From: Anaerolineaceae bacterium
GTDB taxonomy: Bacteria; Chloroflexota; Anaerolineae; Aggregatilineales; Phototrophicaceae
Length of the DNA: 64,000 nucleotides
Direction of reading: 5' to 3'
Assembly (NCBI GenBank): GCA_007693385.1
Contig: REDR01000123.1
Span: forward strand, 1-64,000
Position numbers and translations under genes: made by a program. This document shows, piece by piece, positions 51,934 through 61,772 of this stretch. How positions within the stretch are numbered: the first letter of the stretch is position 1; each line of letters begins with the position of its first letter. The notes beneath the pieces were generated by a model, which was given only the letters and a program-made list of their open reading frames with translations, was not told the origin of the DNA and made no database searches.

Positions 51934-54231
51934 TTAGTTATTTTGTGCGATTTCCGCTTCTTCGCGCTCGGAGCGCAGACGCCACCATTCTTCCAGCACA
52001 TCAACCACGATGGGCAAGGCATAGACCGAGCCTTCGATACCATTATACACGAAGGCGACCACCAGAATCTCCGGGTCTTCAAACGGCGCGTATCCGGCAA
52101 ACCACGCATGAGCCGGCCAGTTTCCCGGCTCGCACAGGCCAAGCGGCCCGGCGATGTTGTCGCAGTATTCGGCGGTGCCGGTCTTGCCCGCGACGGTGAC
52201 GTAGGGTAGGTCGGCGGCGGTGGCAGTCCCTTCTATCACCGCTTCGCGCATACCGACGCGGACGAATTCTAAATTAGGCGTTGATAGAAACGCCGGTGTG
52301 TAATTCGGGTTGAAGCGTAGCGGATCGCATACGCGCCGATTGAACCTGTAGTTCAACGGCAGGTGAATCTCGTATTCGCGCAGGTCTTCAACCGTCAAAG
52401 ACGGGTTGATGTCCACCGTGCCGACATAATTCTCGGGACTGCATCGCGCCGGATTGTGGAACGGGCTGGTCGTCTCGCAGATGCAGGCGAGGCTGTTCGC
52501 ACCCTGAATAATCATGTCTTCCAGCAATAGCAGGCGCATCCGTTCATCTTCCTCAACATGGGCGAGATTCAGATGGCGACTCACGTTTGGCTCGTAGGGG
52601 TCGGTGACGTTGCCTTCACTGTCCAGAAATTCACTGATGATCGTCGGCTGGTATAGGATGCCATCGTTGATGATCGTTGCGATGGCCGATGTCAACTGAA
52701 GCGGCGTGACGGTCAAATAGCCCTGTCCGAAAGCGGCGTTATACGTGTCGCCGGTAGACCAATTCTCGCCGTAGATGCGCCGTTTCCAGTCCGGATCGGG
52801 CATCCGTCCGGCGACTTCTCCTTGAATTTCGACGCCTAATTGTGAACCGATGCCGAATGCCGTCGAATAGCGCACCAGATCGGTGATGCCCAGCCCACCG
52901 GGACGGAGTAACCCGCGTGCTTCCGCGTCAGGATAGCCGCCCCCCACTTTGTAGAAGTAGACGTTACAACTCTGCGCGATGCCGCGAGTCATATCAATCG
53001 GGCCGTGTTCGTCGCCGTATTGCTTGATCCAGCACACGAATACCTGATCCGCGCCGGGATCATTGGGCGCGTAGAAGTTGGCGACGGTGATATCGCCTCC
53101 GTCATATAACTGTGTGCGCGGATCGATGACATTTTCTTCGAGGACTGCCGCCGCCGTCAACACCTTCCACGCGGAACCGGGCGCGTATAGTGAACTGACG
53201 ACCTGATTGATGAACGGGTTGAAATTCGTCTCTTGTCCGAGTTCGATCATCTGCAAGTAGTAGGGCACGTCGATAGCGCGGGCGAAACGGGCGTTATCAT
53301 ACGTTGGATGGCTCGCCATCGCTAGTACTTCACCGTTGCGCGGATCGATTGCGACCACCGCGCCGGATTGCGTGACCACCCGCCCGCGCTCGGCGTTGAG
53401 ACTGGTGATGAGGTCTACAATTGCCTGCTGTGCGGCGCGTTGCAGGTCTACGTCAATGGTCAGGCGCACGCTCTGGCCGGATACCGGCTCGACGCGCCCT
53501 AGTTCGGCCTGCACCTGTCCGGCTACGTCGATTTCACGCAATACCGAACCACGTTGACCGGCGAGGATATTCTCCAGATAGCTCTCGACACCGGCGTAGC
53601 CGATGCGGTCAAATGCCGGATCGTATCCGAGTTCCATTAGTTCGATCTGGTCTTCGGGGGGGATCGGCCCCATGTAGCCGATGATGTGCGACATGGATTC
53701 GCCCGCCGGATATTGTCGCACGGCGGCGATCTGTACATTGACGCCGGGTAAGTCTTGCCGTTCGCCAAGTATTTGCAGGGCGACCTCATGCTCCACGTCG
53801 TCCGCGATGACAACCGGTTGGAACGGCGCGAAGCCTAGCCCTTCTATGACCAGTTCTTCGATGCTTCGCATCTGCGTTCCGCCAGCTTGTGCTAGTGCCC
53901 GTGTCGCCGGAACGCCGGTCAGCGCTGATAGCCGCGTGTAGATTTGCAGTTGCGCCTCACGGTTGCCGGGCAATATAGCCGGAACGATGGCGACGCGATA
54001 AGCCGGTACGTTACTGGCTAGAACGCGCCCGTAGCGGTCAAAGATAACGCCGCGATCTGCCGGTATTGGTTGCTGATTGAAGCGATTCTCGTCGGCGGCG
54101 ATCTGTGCATCGACGTATTCGATCACCTGCATCTGGTACATCCGCAGGCCGAAGATCAAAAACGTGGCGATGAGTACGCCTTGAAAGAAGGTCAGACGCC
54201 ATCCTTGAAACGGGTAGATGAGATTCCGCAT
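51934..54231 (-). CDS. mrdA: Penicillin-binding protein 2 (elongation transpeptidase)
   Basis: Class B PBP that cross-links peptidoglycan during side-wall growth. In 765 aa: N-terminal TM helix (about 14-32), PBP dimerisation domain (about 58-245), and transpeptidase domain with SAWK (Ser353-Lys356), SCN (421-423) and KTG (683-685). Between SxN and KTG lies an extra segment (about 575-655) with Cys583, Cys585, Cys597 and Cys635; Cys690 and Cys700 follow the KTG. These suggest disulfides. It sits 24 nt after mreD. Confidence 0.95.
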   Translation of the reverse strand: MRNLIYPFQGWRLTFFQGVLIATFLIFGLRMYQMQVIEYVDAQIAADENRFNQQPIPADRGVIFDRYGRVLASNVPAYRVAIVPAILPGNREAQLQIYTRLSALTGVPATRALAQAGGTQMRSIEELVIEGLGFAPFQPVVIADDVEHEVALQILGERQDLPGVNVQIAAVRQYPAGESMSHIIGYMGPIPPEDQIELMELGYDPAFDRIGYAGVESYLENILAGQRGSVLREIDVAGQVQAELGRVEPVSGQSVRLTIDVDLQRAAQQAIVDLITSLNAERGRVVTQSGAVVAIDPRNGEVLAMASHPTYDNARFARAIDVPYYLQMIELGQETNFNPFINQVVSSLYAPGSAWKVLTAAAVLEENVIDPRTQLYDGGDITVANFYAPNDPGADQVFVCWIKQYGDEHGPIDMTRGIAQSCNVYFYKVGGGYPDAEARGLLRPGGLGITDLVRYSTAFGIGSQLGVEIQGEVAGRMPDPDWKRRIYGENWSTGDTYNAAFGQGYLTVTPLQLTSAIATIINDGILYQPTIISEFLDSEGNVTDPYEPNVSRHLNLAHVEEDERMRLLLLEDMIIQGANSLACICETTSPFHNPARCSPENYVGTVDINPSLTVEDLREYEIHLPLNYRFNRRVCDPLRFNPNYTPAFLSTPNLEFVRVGMREAVIEGTATAADLPYVTVAGKTGTAEYCDNIAGPLGLCEPGNWPAHAWFAGYAPFEDPEILVVAFVYNGIEGSVYALPIVVDVLEEWWRLRSEREEAEIAQNN

Positions 54232-54255
54232 TGGGTTTGTTTCCTCACACTTACT

Positions 54256-54762
54256 TTAATCTACGGAAAAGCCCCCGCGCCTCTCAATGCGTCGTTGTAC
54301 ACGGCGCACAAACCAGTAAACCGGCCAGATTGCGATGAGGTTGTAGACGATAGTCGGGGCGATGATGTAACTCAGCCCGTATAACCAATCTACCGCGAAG
54401 CCGGTCAATGCCAGTATCCCCAAGATGCTGATTTGTTGTACGACTGTACCTACGAAAACCAGCGCAATCAAGGTCAAAACGCCGATGCGATATAACTGAT
54501 CGCCCAGCCCGTTGATGACAAACACCGTCAACAACATGCCGAATGTCGATGTACCCAATGGTTGCACCGATAGCAGATCAACCGCCAACCCGCCGACAAA
54601 CGCCCACAGTATGCTGTTGGTCAGGTTAGCGTTGATCGCCCATGCCAGTACCAGCAGATAGACTAAATCGGGCGCTCCGCCGAAAAGCCGCATATTGGGT
54701 AAGAATGTGGCCTGCATGATGGCGGCAGTGATGAGTATCGGGAAGCTGAGAAAACTAGCCAT
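54256..54762 (-). CDS. mreD: Rod shape-determining protein MreD
   Basis: A 168-aa membrane protein with about five to six TM helices, MreD-type ATFLP near 19-23 and GGLAVDLLSVQPLGTST (57-73, the family's G..xDLls..pLG motif). A basic C-terminal tail (RRVQRRIERR). Links MreB/C to RodA-PBP2 in the elongasome. Six nt after mreC, 24 nt before mrdA. Confidence 0.92.
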   Translation of the reverse strand: MASFLSFPILITAAIMQATFLPNMRLFGGAPDLVYLLVLAWAINANLTNSILWAFVGGLAVDLLSVQPLGTSTFGMLLTVFVINGLGDQLYRIGVLTLIALVFVGTVVQQISILGILALTGFAVDWLYGLSYIIAPTIVYNLIAIWPVYWFVRRVQRRIERRGGFSVD

Positions 54763-54768
54763 CGGCGC

Positions 54769-55611
54769 TCAGTCAAACGCGGAAATGTCAACGGGTACGA
54801 AACTGGTCACGACGAGTACAAATTCTAGCCGGTCAAAGTTGACCAGACTGCGTAGCTCCGCGCTTTGTGATAGCGCCCCCGCCTCACGCGAACTGCTGGT
54901 CACCTGTCCGATGGGAATATCCGGCGGAAATGAGCCACCCAGCCCGGATGTGATAACGATGTCGCCATCTTCTACCGTCTCATCCAGAGGGATTAAATCC
55001 ATTCGCAGGCTACCGGTCAGCAATCCGACGACGGTGCCCTGTGCGCGGCTGGTCTGTAGGCGGGCGCTGATGTTACTGGTGGGGTCTGTGACCAGCAACA
55101 CACGCGAAGCCGTCGCCGTCACATCGACGATCTGGCCGATGAGTCCCTGCTGTGTGGTGACCGGCATCCCGACGCTTAACCCGTCGCGGCTACCCCTGTT
55201 GATGACGATGGTGCGCGTCAGCGCGTTGGGATCGTAGGCGATCACTTCGGCGGTGACAGTCTCCTGATTCTGGAATGCGGAGCGATATTCCAGTAATTCG
55301 GCCAGTCGTTGCGCGTCACTGGCGACTTCACGCAGTTCGACTAGCTCGGCCTGTGAGCGTGCCAGCGCGTCCTCTAGTTCGGCGTTGCGCTGGCGTAGCT
55401 GGCCGATTTCGCGCAGGTCAGTCACGACGCGGTTGGTGCCCCGGCTGACGTTGCTGAAGATGTCCGACAGGAAATATAGCGGTGTGGACGCGATGCCTTC
55501 CACCGACGCCAGTAGACCGGCGGTGCTGGTCATAATCATACAACTGCATAAAAACATGCTGAACAGGAACAAAATGCTCCGGTTGGGTTGTCCGTTACGT
55601 CTCAACATCAC
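54769..55611 (-). CDS. mreC: Rod shape-determining protein MreC
   Basis: A 280-aa bitopic protein: basic N-terminus, one TM helix (about 12-32), a coiled coil (about 60-105, LRQRNAELEDALARSQAEL) and the MreC beta domain with NRGSRDGLSVGMPV and ITSGLGGSFPPDIPIG. It scaffolds the elongasome outside the membrane. 63 nt after mreB. Confidence 0.95.
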   Translation of the reverse strand: MMLRRNGQPNRSILFLFSMFLCSCMIMTSTAGLLASVEGIASTPLYFLSDIFSNVSRGTNRVVTDLREIGQLRQRNAELEDALARSQAELVELREVASDAQRLAELLEYRSAFQNQETVTAEVIAYDPNALTRTIVINRGSRDGLSVGMPVTTQQGLIGQIVDVTATASRVLLVTDPTSNISARLQTSRAQGTVVGLLTGSLRMDLIPLDETVEDGDIVITSGLGGSFPPDIPIGQVTSSSREAGALSQSAELRSLVNFDRLEFVLVVTSFVPVDISAFD

Positions 55612-55674
55612 ACCTGCATTTTAGCCGACAGTGAACACTCCATTATAACGTGGATGTGTGCTTGCGCGTAAGGT

Positions 55675-56736
55675 TTAATGCCACGTACTGCCGCGCTCGA
55701 TGCCAACCAGCAGGCGACGCAGATTGTTATAGTCTTCCAGCACACGGCCAGAGCCACGTGCGACGCAGGTCATCGGGTCTTCAGCGATATACGCTCGAAT
55801 GTTCACTTCGTCCTGCACGCGGTCGGCTAATCCCTTTAGCTGGCTACCGCCACCGGCCAGACAGATGCCGCTCTCCATCAGGTCGGCTACTAACTCCGGC
55901 GGTGTGTCATCTAGTGCCTGTTTGACGGTATCCATCAGAATATCAATTGAGCCGGAGAGCGCGTCGCGCATCTCAATCGAACTGATCTCGACGGCAGTCG
56001 GCAGACCGGTGATGAGATTGCGTCCTTTGACGGTGGCGGTGCGCTCCTGTGGTAGCGGATGCGCCGAGCCAACGTCGATCTTGACGCGCTCGGCGGTGGG
56101 TTCACCGATGAGCAGGTTATGTTTCGTCCGCATGTACTGCACGATGTCTTCATCCATTTCATCGCCCGCCACGCGGATAGAACGGCTGATGACGATGCCG
56201 CCTAGCGAGAAGATGGCGATTTCCGTCGTGCCGCCGCCGATGTCTACAACCATGCTACCGCGAGTCTCGGTGACGGGCAGGCCAGCACCGATAGCGGCGG
56301 CAACCGGTTCTTCAATTAAAAAGACCTGCCGCGCACCGGCGTTCAGCGCCGCGTCATATACCGCACGTTTCTCGACCTCGGTCACGCCGCTAGGGATGCC
56401 GATGACGACACGCGGGCGCGGAATCTGCACCCATAGATGCTCGTGTGCTTTGCGGATCAGGTGATCGAGCATCGCCTGTGTGATCTCAAAATCGCTGATG
56501 ACACCATCGCGCAGGGGGCGCACGATCATAATATCCTTAGGATTCTTGCTCCACATCTCCTTCGCACGGGCGCCGACTTCTTGCGGGCGTCCGCTACGTT
56601 TTTCCACCGCCACGAATGACGGCTCATTAATCACGATGCCCTTGCCGCGCACGTAAACCAGTGTATTGGCTGTACCAAGATCAATGCCTATGTCGAGAGA
56701 GAATAATCCAAAGATAAGATCAAGTGGGCTTAGCAC
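55675..56736 (-). CDS. mreB: Actin-like cell-shape protein MreB
   Basis: Bacterial actin that positions lateral wall synthesis. The 353-aa protein has phosphate-1 IDLGTANTLVY (18-28), MIVRPLRDGVI, phosphate-2 VVDIGGGTTEIAI and the adenosine motif CLAGGGSQLKG. The hydrophobic N-terminus suits membrane binding. GTG start with TAGGAG 7-8 nt upstream. First gene of the cell-shape/division cluster, transcribed from a good promoter shared in space with divergent tilS. Confidence 0.97.
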   Translation of the reverse strand: MLSPLDLIFGLFSLDIGIDLGTANTLVYVRGKGIVINEPSFVAVEKRSGRPQEVGARAKEMWSKNPKDIMIVRPLRDGVISDFEITQAMLDHLIRKAHEHLWVQIPRPRVVIGIPSGVTEVEKRAVYDAALNAGARQVFLIEEPVAAAIGAGLPVTETRGSMVVDIGGGTTEIAIFSLGGIVISRSIRVAGDEMDEDIVQYMRTKHNLLIGEPTAERVKIDVGSAHPLPQERTATVKGRNLITGLPTAVEISSIEMRDALSGSIDILMDTVKQALDDTPPELVADLMESGICLAGGGSQLKGLADRVQDEVNIRAYIAEDPMTCVARGSGRVLEDYNNLRRLLVGIERGSTWH

Positions 56737-56782
56737 GAAAAGCTCCTAACGGCAATGCGATATCCCGTCATTCCAAGCGGAA

Positions 56783-56810
56783 AGTATAGCACAACACCTG
56801 ACTATCTCAA
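56783..56810 (-). promoter_or_regulatory. Promoter of mreBCD-mrdA
   Basis: On the minus strand: -35 TTGAGA (complement of 56805-56810), 16-bp spacer, extended -10 TGc-TATACT (TATACT complement of 56783-56788). It overlaps the divergent tilS promoter. Confidence 0.65.
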
Positions 56811-56825
56811 TAGTTGCCGTATACT
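56798..56825 (+). promoter_or_regulatory. Candidate tilS promoter
   Basis: CTGACT (56798-56803), 16-bp spacer, TATACT (56820-56825). The elements interleave with the minus-strand mreB promoter, so the two probably compete for polymerase. Confidence 0.5.
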
Positions 56826-56841
56826 TGAGAGAGACGACGGA

Positions 56842-58248
56842 ATGAGATACGTGATGAAGAATGTACTCCGTAATACGCAACAATACAAGCTATTTCGCCC
56901 AGATGAGAAGCTGATTATAGCAGTATCCGGTGGTGCGGATTCGCTCGCGTTGTTGCATTGGGCGCGGGCGCATCATGAACCTATCGTCGCGGTCACCTTC
57001 GACCATAATTTGCGCGATGGGGCGGTGGCGGATGTTGATTACGTGCGTTCGCTGTGCGCCTCGTGGGGTGTGCCGTGTGTCGTCGGCCAGATGACCGCGC
57101 CGCTATCCGGCAATATCGAGGCGGCGGCGCGGATGGCGCGGTATCGCTTTTTGGCGCGGGTTGCTCACCGTATCGGGGCGGAGACGGTAGTCACGGCGCA
57201 CCACGCCGACGATCAGGCAGAGACGATCCTGTTACATATCCTGCGCGGGGCGGGATTACGCGGGGCGCGGGGTATGGCGATGATCGCGCCGTTGCCGACG
57301 GATTCCCGTTTGCGTTTGGTTCGCCCGTTGCTGGATGTCACCCGTGAGGAGATCGTGGCCTATTGTGCCGCGCAAGGCCTACACCCGCGCCACGATCCGA
57401 CAAACGACGATACCGATTTGACGCGCAACTACATTCGCCACCGCGCTCTGCCTATCTTGCGCGAAGTTAACCCGCGTGTTGTCGAAGCGTTGAATCGATT
57501 CGGGCGGGCGGTAGCGCTGGACGACGATCTGCTGGAATCGCTCACCGATGAGGCGTGGACAACCTGCCTTGACGCTTCGACGGCGGATTACGTGGCGCTC
57601 TCGCGGCGTGCTGTGGCCGCGTGTCATCCGGCGCTACAGTACCGCCTGCTGTACCGTGCGCTGGCGCAACTATCGCCCGCGCTGACTATCACAGGGGAGC
57701 GCTTATCGGCGGCGGTGTCTGCGTTGGCTGTCGGGACGCAAATCGAGATGGGGGAGGGCGTTAGTTTGTATGTCGATTATGAGGCGTTAATCGTCGGTGA
57801 CTATGAAACGTATCTCATCGACGGAATGCTTCGCATATCGCCGGAGCAGACACTAACGTTAAACCCGCCGGATGATGTGGCGCTAGGCGGTGACTGGCGT
57901 TTGCGTTCGTCGTGGATGCCGTTTGATGGCGAGAACGTTCGCCTTAACGTTGCGGGGGTGCAGACCATCGCGTTACGGACGCGCCGCGCCGGTGACCGCC
58001 TGCAACCGTTGGGGATGGGTGGGCGCTCCCAGAAGCTCAAGCAGTGGATGATTGATCGCAAGATTCCGCGCATTGTCCGCGATTTCATCCCGTTATTGAC
58101 GTGTGATGGGCAGATCGCCGCGATACTGTATGGGCGGGAGTGGGTGATCGATCACCGCTTTCGTGTTGATGGCTTGCCGACTGAGCGCTTGCTGTATCTC
58201 AGCGTGAGTCGTCATACGGGCGAGCGATCAATAGATAGATGCCCATAA
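56842..58248 (+). CDS. tilS: tRNA(Ile)-lysidine synthetase
   Basis: Modifies C34 of tRNA-Ile(CAU) to lysidine so that it reads AUA. The 468-aa protein has the PP-loop AVSGGADSLALL (near 25-36), FDHNLR, AARMARYRFL and the AHHADDQAETILLHILRGAGL signature, followed by TilS substrate-binding domains with RRAGDRLQPLGM near the end. ATG 56842 follows a purine-rich gagagacgacgga; ATG 56854 is an alternative. The stop region overlaps a convergent small gene by 50 nt. Confidence 0.94.
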   Translation: MRYVMKNVLRNTQQYKLFRPDEKLIIAVSGGADSLALLHWARAHHEPIVAVTFDHNLRDGAVADVDYVRSLCASWGVPCVVGQMTAPLSGNIEAAARMARYRFLARVAHRIGAETVVTAHHADDQAETILLHILRGAGLRGARGMAMIAPLPTDSRLRLVRPLLDVTREEIVAYCAAQGLHPRHDPTNDDTDLTRNYIRHRALPILREVNPRVVEALNRFGRAVALDDDLLESLTDEAWTTCLDASTADYVALSRRAVAACHPALQYRLLYRALAQLSPALTITGERLSAAVSALAVGTQIEMGEGVSLYVDYEALIVGDYETYLIDGMLRISPEQTLTLNPPDDVALGGDWRLRSSWMPFDGENVRLNVAGVQTIALRTRRAGDRLQPLGMGGRSQKLKQWMIDRKIPRIVRDFIPLLTCDGQIAAILYGREWVIDHRFRVDGLPTERLLYLSVSRHTGERSIDRCP

Positions 58249-58432
58249 TGCCGGCGATGCCAGCCGGAGGGATGCAGATAGCGGCAAATAGGCGCGGGAA
58301 GTCCGCCACGTCCGCCCGTCCGAGCGTGTTCCACACCAGTATAAATAGCACGACGCCCACGACAGCCAGCGCGATTCCGGCTAGTCCGATGCGCGTCAAC
58401 ATGCGGGTATCAAGTGGGTTCTGGTCACTCAT
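58199..58432 (-). CDS. Small two-helix membrane protein
   Basis: A 77-aa protein with two TM helices (about 11-34 and 46-68) separated by WNTLGRADVADFPRL, and short polar ends. Family not recognised. It overlaps the tilS 3' end by 50 nt in the opposite direction. No strong ribosome site. The clear hydrophobic pattern argues that it is real. Confidence 0.6.
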   Translation of the reverse strand: MSDQNPLDTRMLTRIGLAGIALAVVGVVLFILVWNTLGRADVADFPRLFAAICIPPAGIAGIMGIYLLIARPYDDSR

Positions 58433-58584
58433 GCCGCTAACTTTCTATGCTATGCGTCAACTTTAGATTGTAGCTGAATGCCCGCTTACGTCAATGCGTA
58501 AACGGGACATAAGCGGGTAAGAATACGCCATTTAGCTCATCTAAATAACAGCACAATAGTCTAAAATCAGCGTTAAGCGCGGCG

Positions 58585-58625
58585 ACGATCTAACTTGATC
58601 GTTTATCGCTGTCAGCTTGTATAAC
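58585..58625 (+). promoter_or_regulatory. Candidate copA promoter with an inverted repeat
   Basis: TTGATC (58595-58600) and TATAAC (58620-58625) are separated by 19 bp, a spacing typical of MerR/CueR-activated promoters. An inverted repeat ACGATC-N6-GATCGT (58585-58602) overlaps the -35 rather than filling the spacer, so the regulator type is unclear. Confidence 0.35.
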
Positions 58626-58649
58626 GTATTTACCGGAAAGAAGTGAACA

Positions 58650-61217
58650 ATGTCTGATGTAAACTCTATCAAGATTGATTTACCGATTACTGGCATGACC
58701 TGCGCGGCTTGCGTGCGGAGTGTCGAGCGAGCGCTGACCCGCACTGATGGCGTGCAAGAAGCCTCTGTGAATTTAGCGACGGAACGCGCTAGCGTGTCGT
58801 TCTCCGCGAATGACGCCAGCGTGCAATCCATCATTGAGCGCGTGGAGAAAGCCGGTTATGGTGTGGTCAAAGCCACCGTTGAGCTACCGATCACCGGCAT
58901 GACATGCGCGACCTGCGTGCAAAACGTGGAACGCGCTATCAACAAGCGTTCCGGTGTATTGGCGGTCAATGTGAACTTAGCGACGGAACGCGCCAGCGTC
59001 GATTATATCCCGGGCGCGGCCACCCGTGATGACATCATCGCGGCGGTAGAGGCCGCCGGATACGGTGTGATTGACGTTGAGGACGCCGAAGCGCCAGAAG
59101 ATGCCGAACGTGCCGCCCGTGATGCGGAGATCGACAATCAAAAGCGGCTGTTATACATGGGTATCGCCTTCACGTTGCCGCTTTTCATCGTGGCGATGTC
59201 GCGTGACATTTACATGGCGAGTTTCATGGGTACGGACCCGATGGCCGATCACATGATGGACGGGACAATGACCGGGCCGACTGCGGCGCTGAATTGGCTG
59301 TTGTGGATTGGTTGGCCGTTCATATTCGGCATACTGGCGACGCCGGTGCAATTCATCGTCGGCAAGCAATATCTGGTCGGCGCGTACAAGGCGGCGCGGA
59401 ATGGCTATGCCAACATGGACACGCTGATCGCGATGGGTACGATGGCCGCCTATCTGTATAGTATCGTCGTGTTGTTCGGCATCGTGTTCAGCATCACCGA
59501 TGTCGTCGGCGATCATGTGTACTTCGAGACGGCGGCGGTCATCATCACGCTGATTACGCTGGGTAAATTGCTGGAAGCGCGGGCAAAAGGGCGCACCAGC
59601 GAAGCGATCAAGAAATTGATGGGACTCGCGCCCAAGACGGCGACGGTGCTACGCGATGATGTTGAGGTCGAAGTGCCCATTGAGCGCGTGCAGGTTGGCG
59701 ATAAGCTGATCGTGCGCCCGGGTGAGCGTGTGCCGGTGGATGGTCTGGTGCTGGAAGGGCGCTCCGCCATTGATGAGTCCATGTTGACCGGCGAGAGCTT
59801 GCCGGTGAATAAGCAGTCCGGCGATGAGGTCATCGGCGCGACGATCAACAAGCAGGGGCGGCTTATCGTGGAGGCGCGGAAGGTGGGCGCGGAGACGACT
59901 CTGGCGCAGATCATCCGGCTAGTCGAGCAGGCGCAGGGTTCAAAAGCGCCCATCCAGCGCACGGCTGACCGCGTATCGGGCGTCTTTGTGCCGATAGTCA
60001 TCGTGCTAGCTTTCCTGACCCTTTTTGGCTGGTGGCTGATCGGCGGTGTCGGCTTCGTTCCGGCGATGGTCAACATGGTCGCGGTGCTGGTTATCGCCTG
60101 CCCGTGTGCGCTGGGATTAGCGACACCGACAGCGATCATGGTTGGCACCGGACGCGGCGCGGAGAACGGCGTACTGTTCAAGAGTAGCGCGGCGCTAGAG
60201 AGCGCCAAGCGGTTACAGGCTATCGCGCTGGATAAAACCGGCACGATCACACGCGGCGAGCCATCCGTCACCGACTTCATCGCGTTGAATGATTTTGACG
60301 AGAAGCGATTGGCGCGGCTGGCGGCCAGTGCGGAGCGCGGGAGCGAGCATCCGTTAGGCGCGGCGGTTGTGGACTGGGCACGGGCACGCGAGATTGAATT
60401 GACCCAGCCGGAGTCCTTCGAGGCGGAATCCGGACGCGGCATCGTCGCCGTGATTGATGGGCATACGGTGCGCGTCGGTAGTCCGCGCTTCGCCCGCGAA
60501 AGCGGCCATGATCTACAGGCGTATGATGAGCAGATTGAGTCATTGCAGTCCACAGGGCGCACGGTGGTCTTGATAATGGTCGATGATCTTTTGGCGGGCA
60601 TGGCCGGTATCGCTGATACCGTCAAAGAAGGCTCACGCGAGGCGGTGGCCGCCTTGCAAGCGCTCGGTCTGGAAGTGGTGATGGTGACCGGCGACAACGA
60701 GCGCACCGCGCAAGCTATCGCCCGTGATGTTGGCATTGATCGCGTGCTGGCTGAAGTCCTGCCGGATCAAAAGGTGGCGGCGATCAAGCAATTGCAGGCG
60801 GAAGGTAAGCGTGTGGCGATGGTGGGCGATGGTATCAACGACGCGCCCGCGCTGGCGCAGGCTGATGTCGGCATCGCTATCGGCACCGGCACCGACATCG
60901 CTATGGAAGCCTCCGACGTGACGCTGGTCAGTGGCGATCTGCGCGGGGTGGGGCGGGCGATCCAGTTGAGCCGCTTCACCATGCGGGCGATCTATCAGAA
61001 TTTGTTCTGGGCGTTCATCTACAATATCAGCTTGATTCCGGTGGCGATGGCCGGTGCGCTCCTGCCGATCTTCGCGGCGGCGGCGATGGCGTTTAGTTCG
61101 TTCTTCGTGGTGACGAATTCCTTGAGACTGCGGAACGTGAAATTGCCAATGAATGAGGAAATCGTGGCGGACACGCCGCAAGCGTCGCGCACGCCTTCGA
61201 CGGCGCGGGCGGCTTAG
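58650..61217 (+). CDS. copA: Cu+-exporting P1B-type ATPase
   Basis: Pumps Cu+ (or Ag+) out of the cytoplasm. In 855 aa: two N-terminal heavy-metal domains with GMTCAAC (Cys18, Cys21) and GMTCATC (Cys86, Cys89), about eight TM helices, the TGES actuator motif, the CPC transport motif (484-486) in ACPCALGL, phosphorylation site DKTGT (Asp528), SEHPLG in the nucleotide domain and GDGINDAP. ggaaag is about 11 nt before the ATG. No copper chaperone or CsoR/CueR gene is adjacent. Confidence 0.97.
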   Translation: MSDVNSIKIDLPITGMTCAACVRSVERALTRTDGVQEASVNLATERASVSFSANDASVQSIIERVEKAGYGVVKATVELPITGMTCATCVQNVERAINKRSGVLAVNVNLATERASVDYIPGAATRDDIIAAVEAAGYGVIDVEDAEAPEDAERAARDAEIDNQKRLLYMGIAFTLPLFIVAMSRDIYMASFMGTDPMADHMMDGTMTGPTAALNWLLWIGWPFIFGILATPVQFIVGKQYLVGAYKAARNGYANMDTLIAMGTMAAYLYSIVVLFGIVFSITDVVGDHVYFETAAVIITLITLGKLLEARAKGRTSEAIKKLMGLAPKTATVLRDDVEVEVPIERVQVGDKLIVRPGERVPVDGLVLEGRSAIDESMLTGESLPVNKQSGDEVIGATINKQGRLIVEARKVGAETTLAQIIRLVEQAQGSKAPIQRTADRVSGVFVPIVIVLAFLTLFGWWLIGGVGFVPAMVNMVAVLVIACPCALGLATPTAIMVGTGRGAENGVLFKSSAALESAKRLQAIALDKTGTITRGEPSVTDFIALNDFDEKRLARLAASAERGSEHPLGAAVVDWARAREIELTQPESFEAESGRGIVAVIDGHTVRVGSPRFARESGHDLQAYDEQIESLQSTGRTVVLIMVDDLLAGMAGIADTVKEGSREAVAALQALGLEVVMVTGDNERTAQAIARDVGIDRVLAEVLPDQKVAAIKQLQAEGKRVAMVGDGINDAPALAQADVGIAIGTGTDIAMEASDVTLVSGDLRGVGRAIQLSRFTMRAIYQNLFWAFIYNISLIPVAMAGALLPIFAAAAMAFSSFFVVTNSLRLRNVKLPMNEEIVADTPQASRTPSTARAA

Positions 61218-61238
61218 TCACGCTGTTGGTTTTGCCGC

Positions 61239-61275
61239 AAGCCGGATGATTGTCTGTACGGATTTCATCCGGCTT
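61239..61275 (+). terminator. Hairpin after copA
   Basis: An 11-bp stem (61239-61249 with 61265-61275) with a 15-nt loop lies 21 nt past the copA stop. The T tail is poor on both strands, so it may protect the mRNA end or act weakly as a terminator between convergent genes. Confidence 0.45.
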
Positions 61276-61382
61276 CTATGCGCTACAGGCGGACTATCTC
61301 ACGCCGCACTTCGTCACCGGCGGAGGCGTTATAGCGCGGGGTGTCTCCTGTAATGGGAGATGACCTCTAACACATCACCGCG

Positions 61383-61772
61383 CTAGCCGGACACACCCGT
61401 GCGGTAAATCCTGCGCAATTTGTTCTCGATGGCGGCGGTGAGATCATCGGTGCGAAAAGGCTTGATGATGTAATCATCATTACGGGTCATGCTCCTGATG
61501 TCGCTTATCGCGTTGAAAGCAACCATAAACAACGTCGGGATGCCGTGAACGGCCTCACTCGTCGTCAGATAATGGCTGATCGGCTGATGCGCGGCATCTT
61601 TTAGGGTGCTGTCGCTCACGATGATGTCCGGCTTGCGATCTGACTCGCTCAGATAGTTGATGATACACTGCCCTTCGCTGGCCTGTATGACTTCGTAGCC
61701 GTGTATCTCCAATGCGTGGGCGATTTCTCGCAGTAAGACCGGATTATCTTCCCCCAGTAGTACACGTGTCAT
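61383..61772 (-). CDS. Response regulator receiver protein, atypical switch residue
   Basis: A 129-aa single receiver domain encoded directly after the kinase gene (no gap). The acidic pair Glu8-Asp9, phospho-acceptor Asp54 (IIVSDSTLKD) and Lys104 (IIKPF) are present. The usual Ser/Thr switch residue before the conserved Ala is Val84 (LFMVAFN). No output domain, so it signals by protein contact. Confidence 0.88.
   Translation of the reverse strand: MTRVLLGEDNPVLLREIAHALEIHGYEVIQASEGQCIINYLSESDRKPDIIVSDSTLKDAAHQPISHYLTTSEAVHGIPTLFMVAFNAISDIRSMTRNDDYIIKPFRTDDLTAAIENKLRRIYRTGVSG

Noticed and set aside
59513-60736. A 407-codon open frame antisense to copA
   Set aside because: Ser/Arg/Pro-rich translation typical of the reverse strand of a GC-rich gene; copA motifs cover the region.
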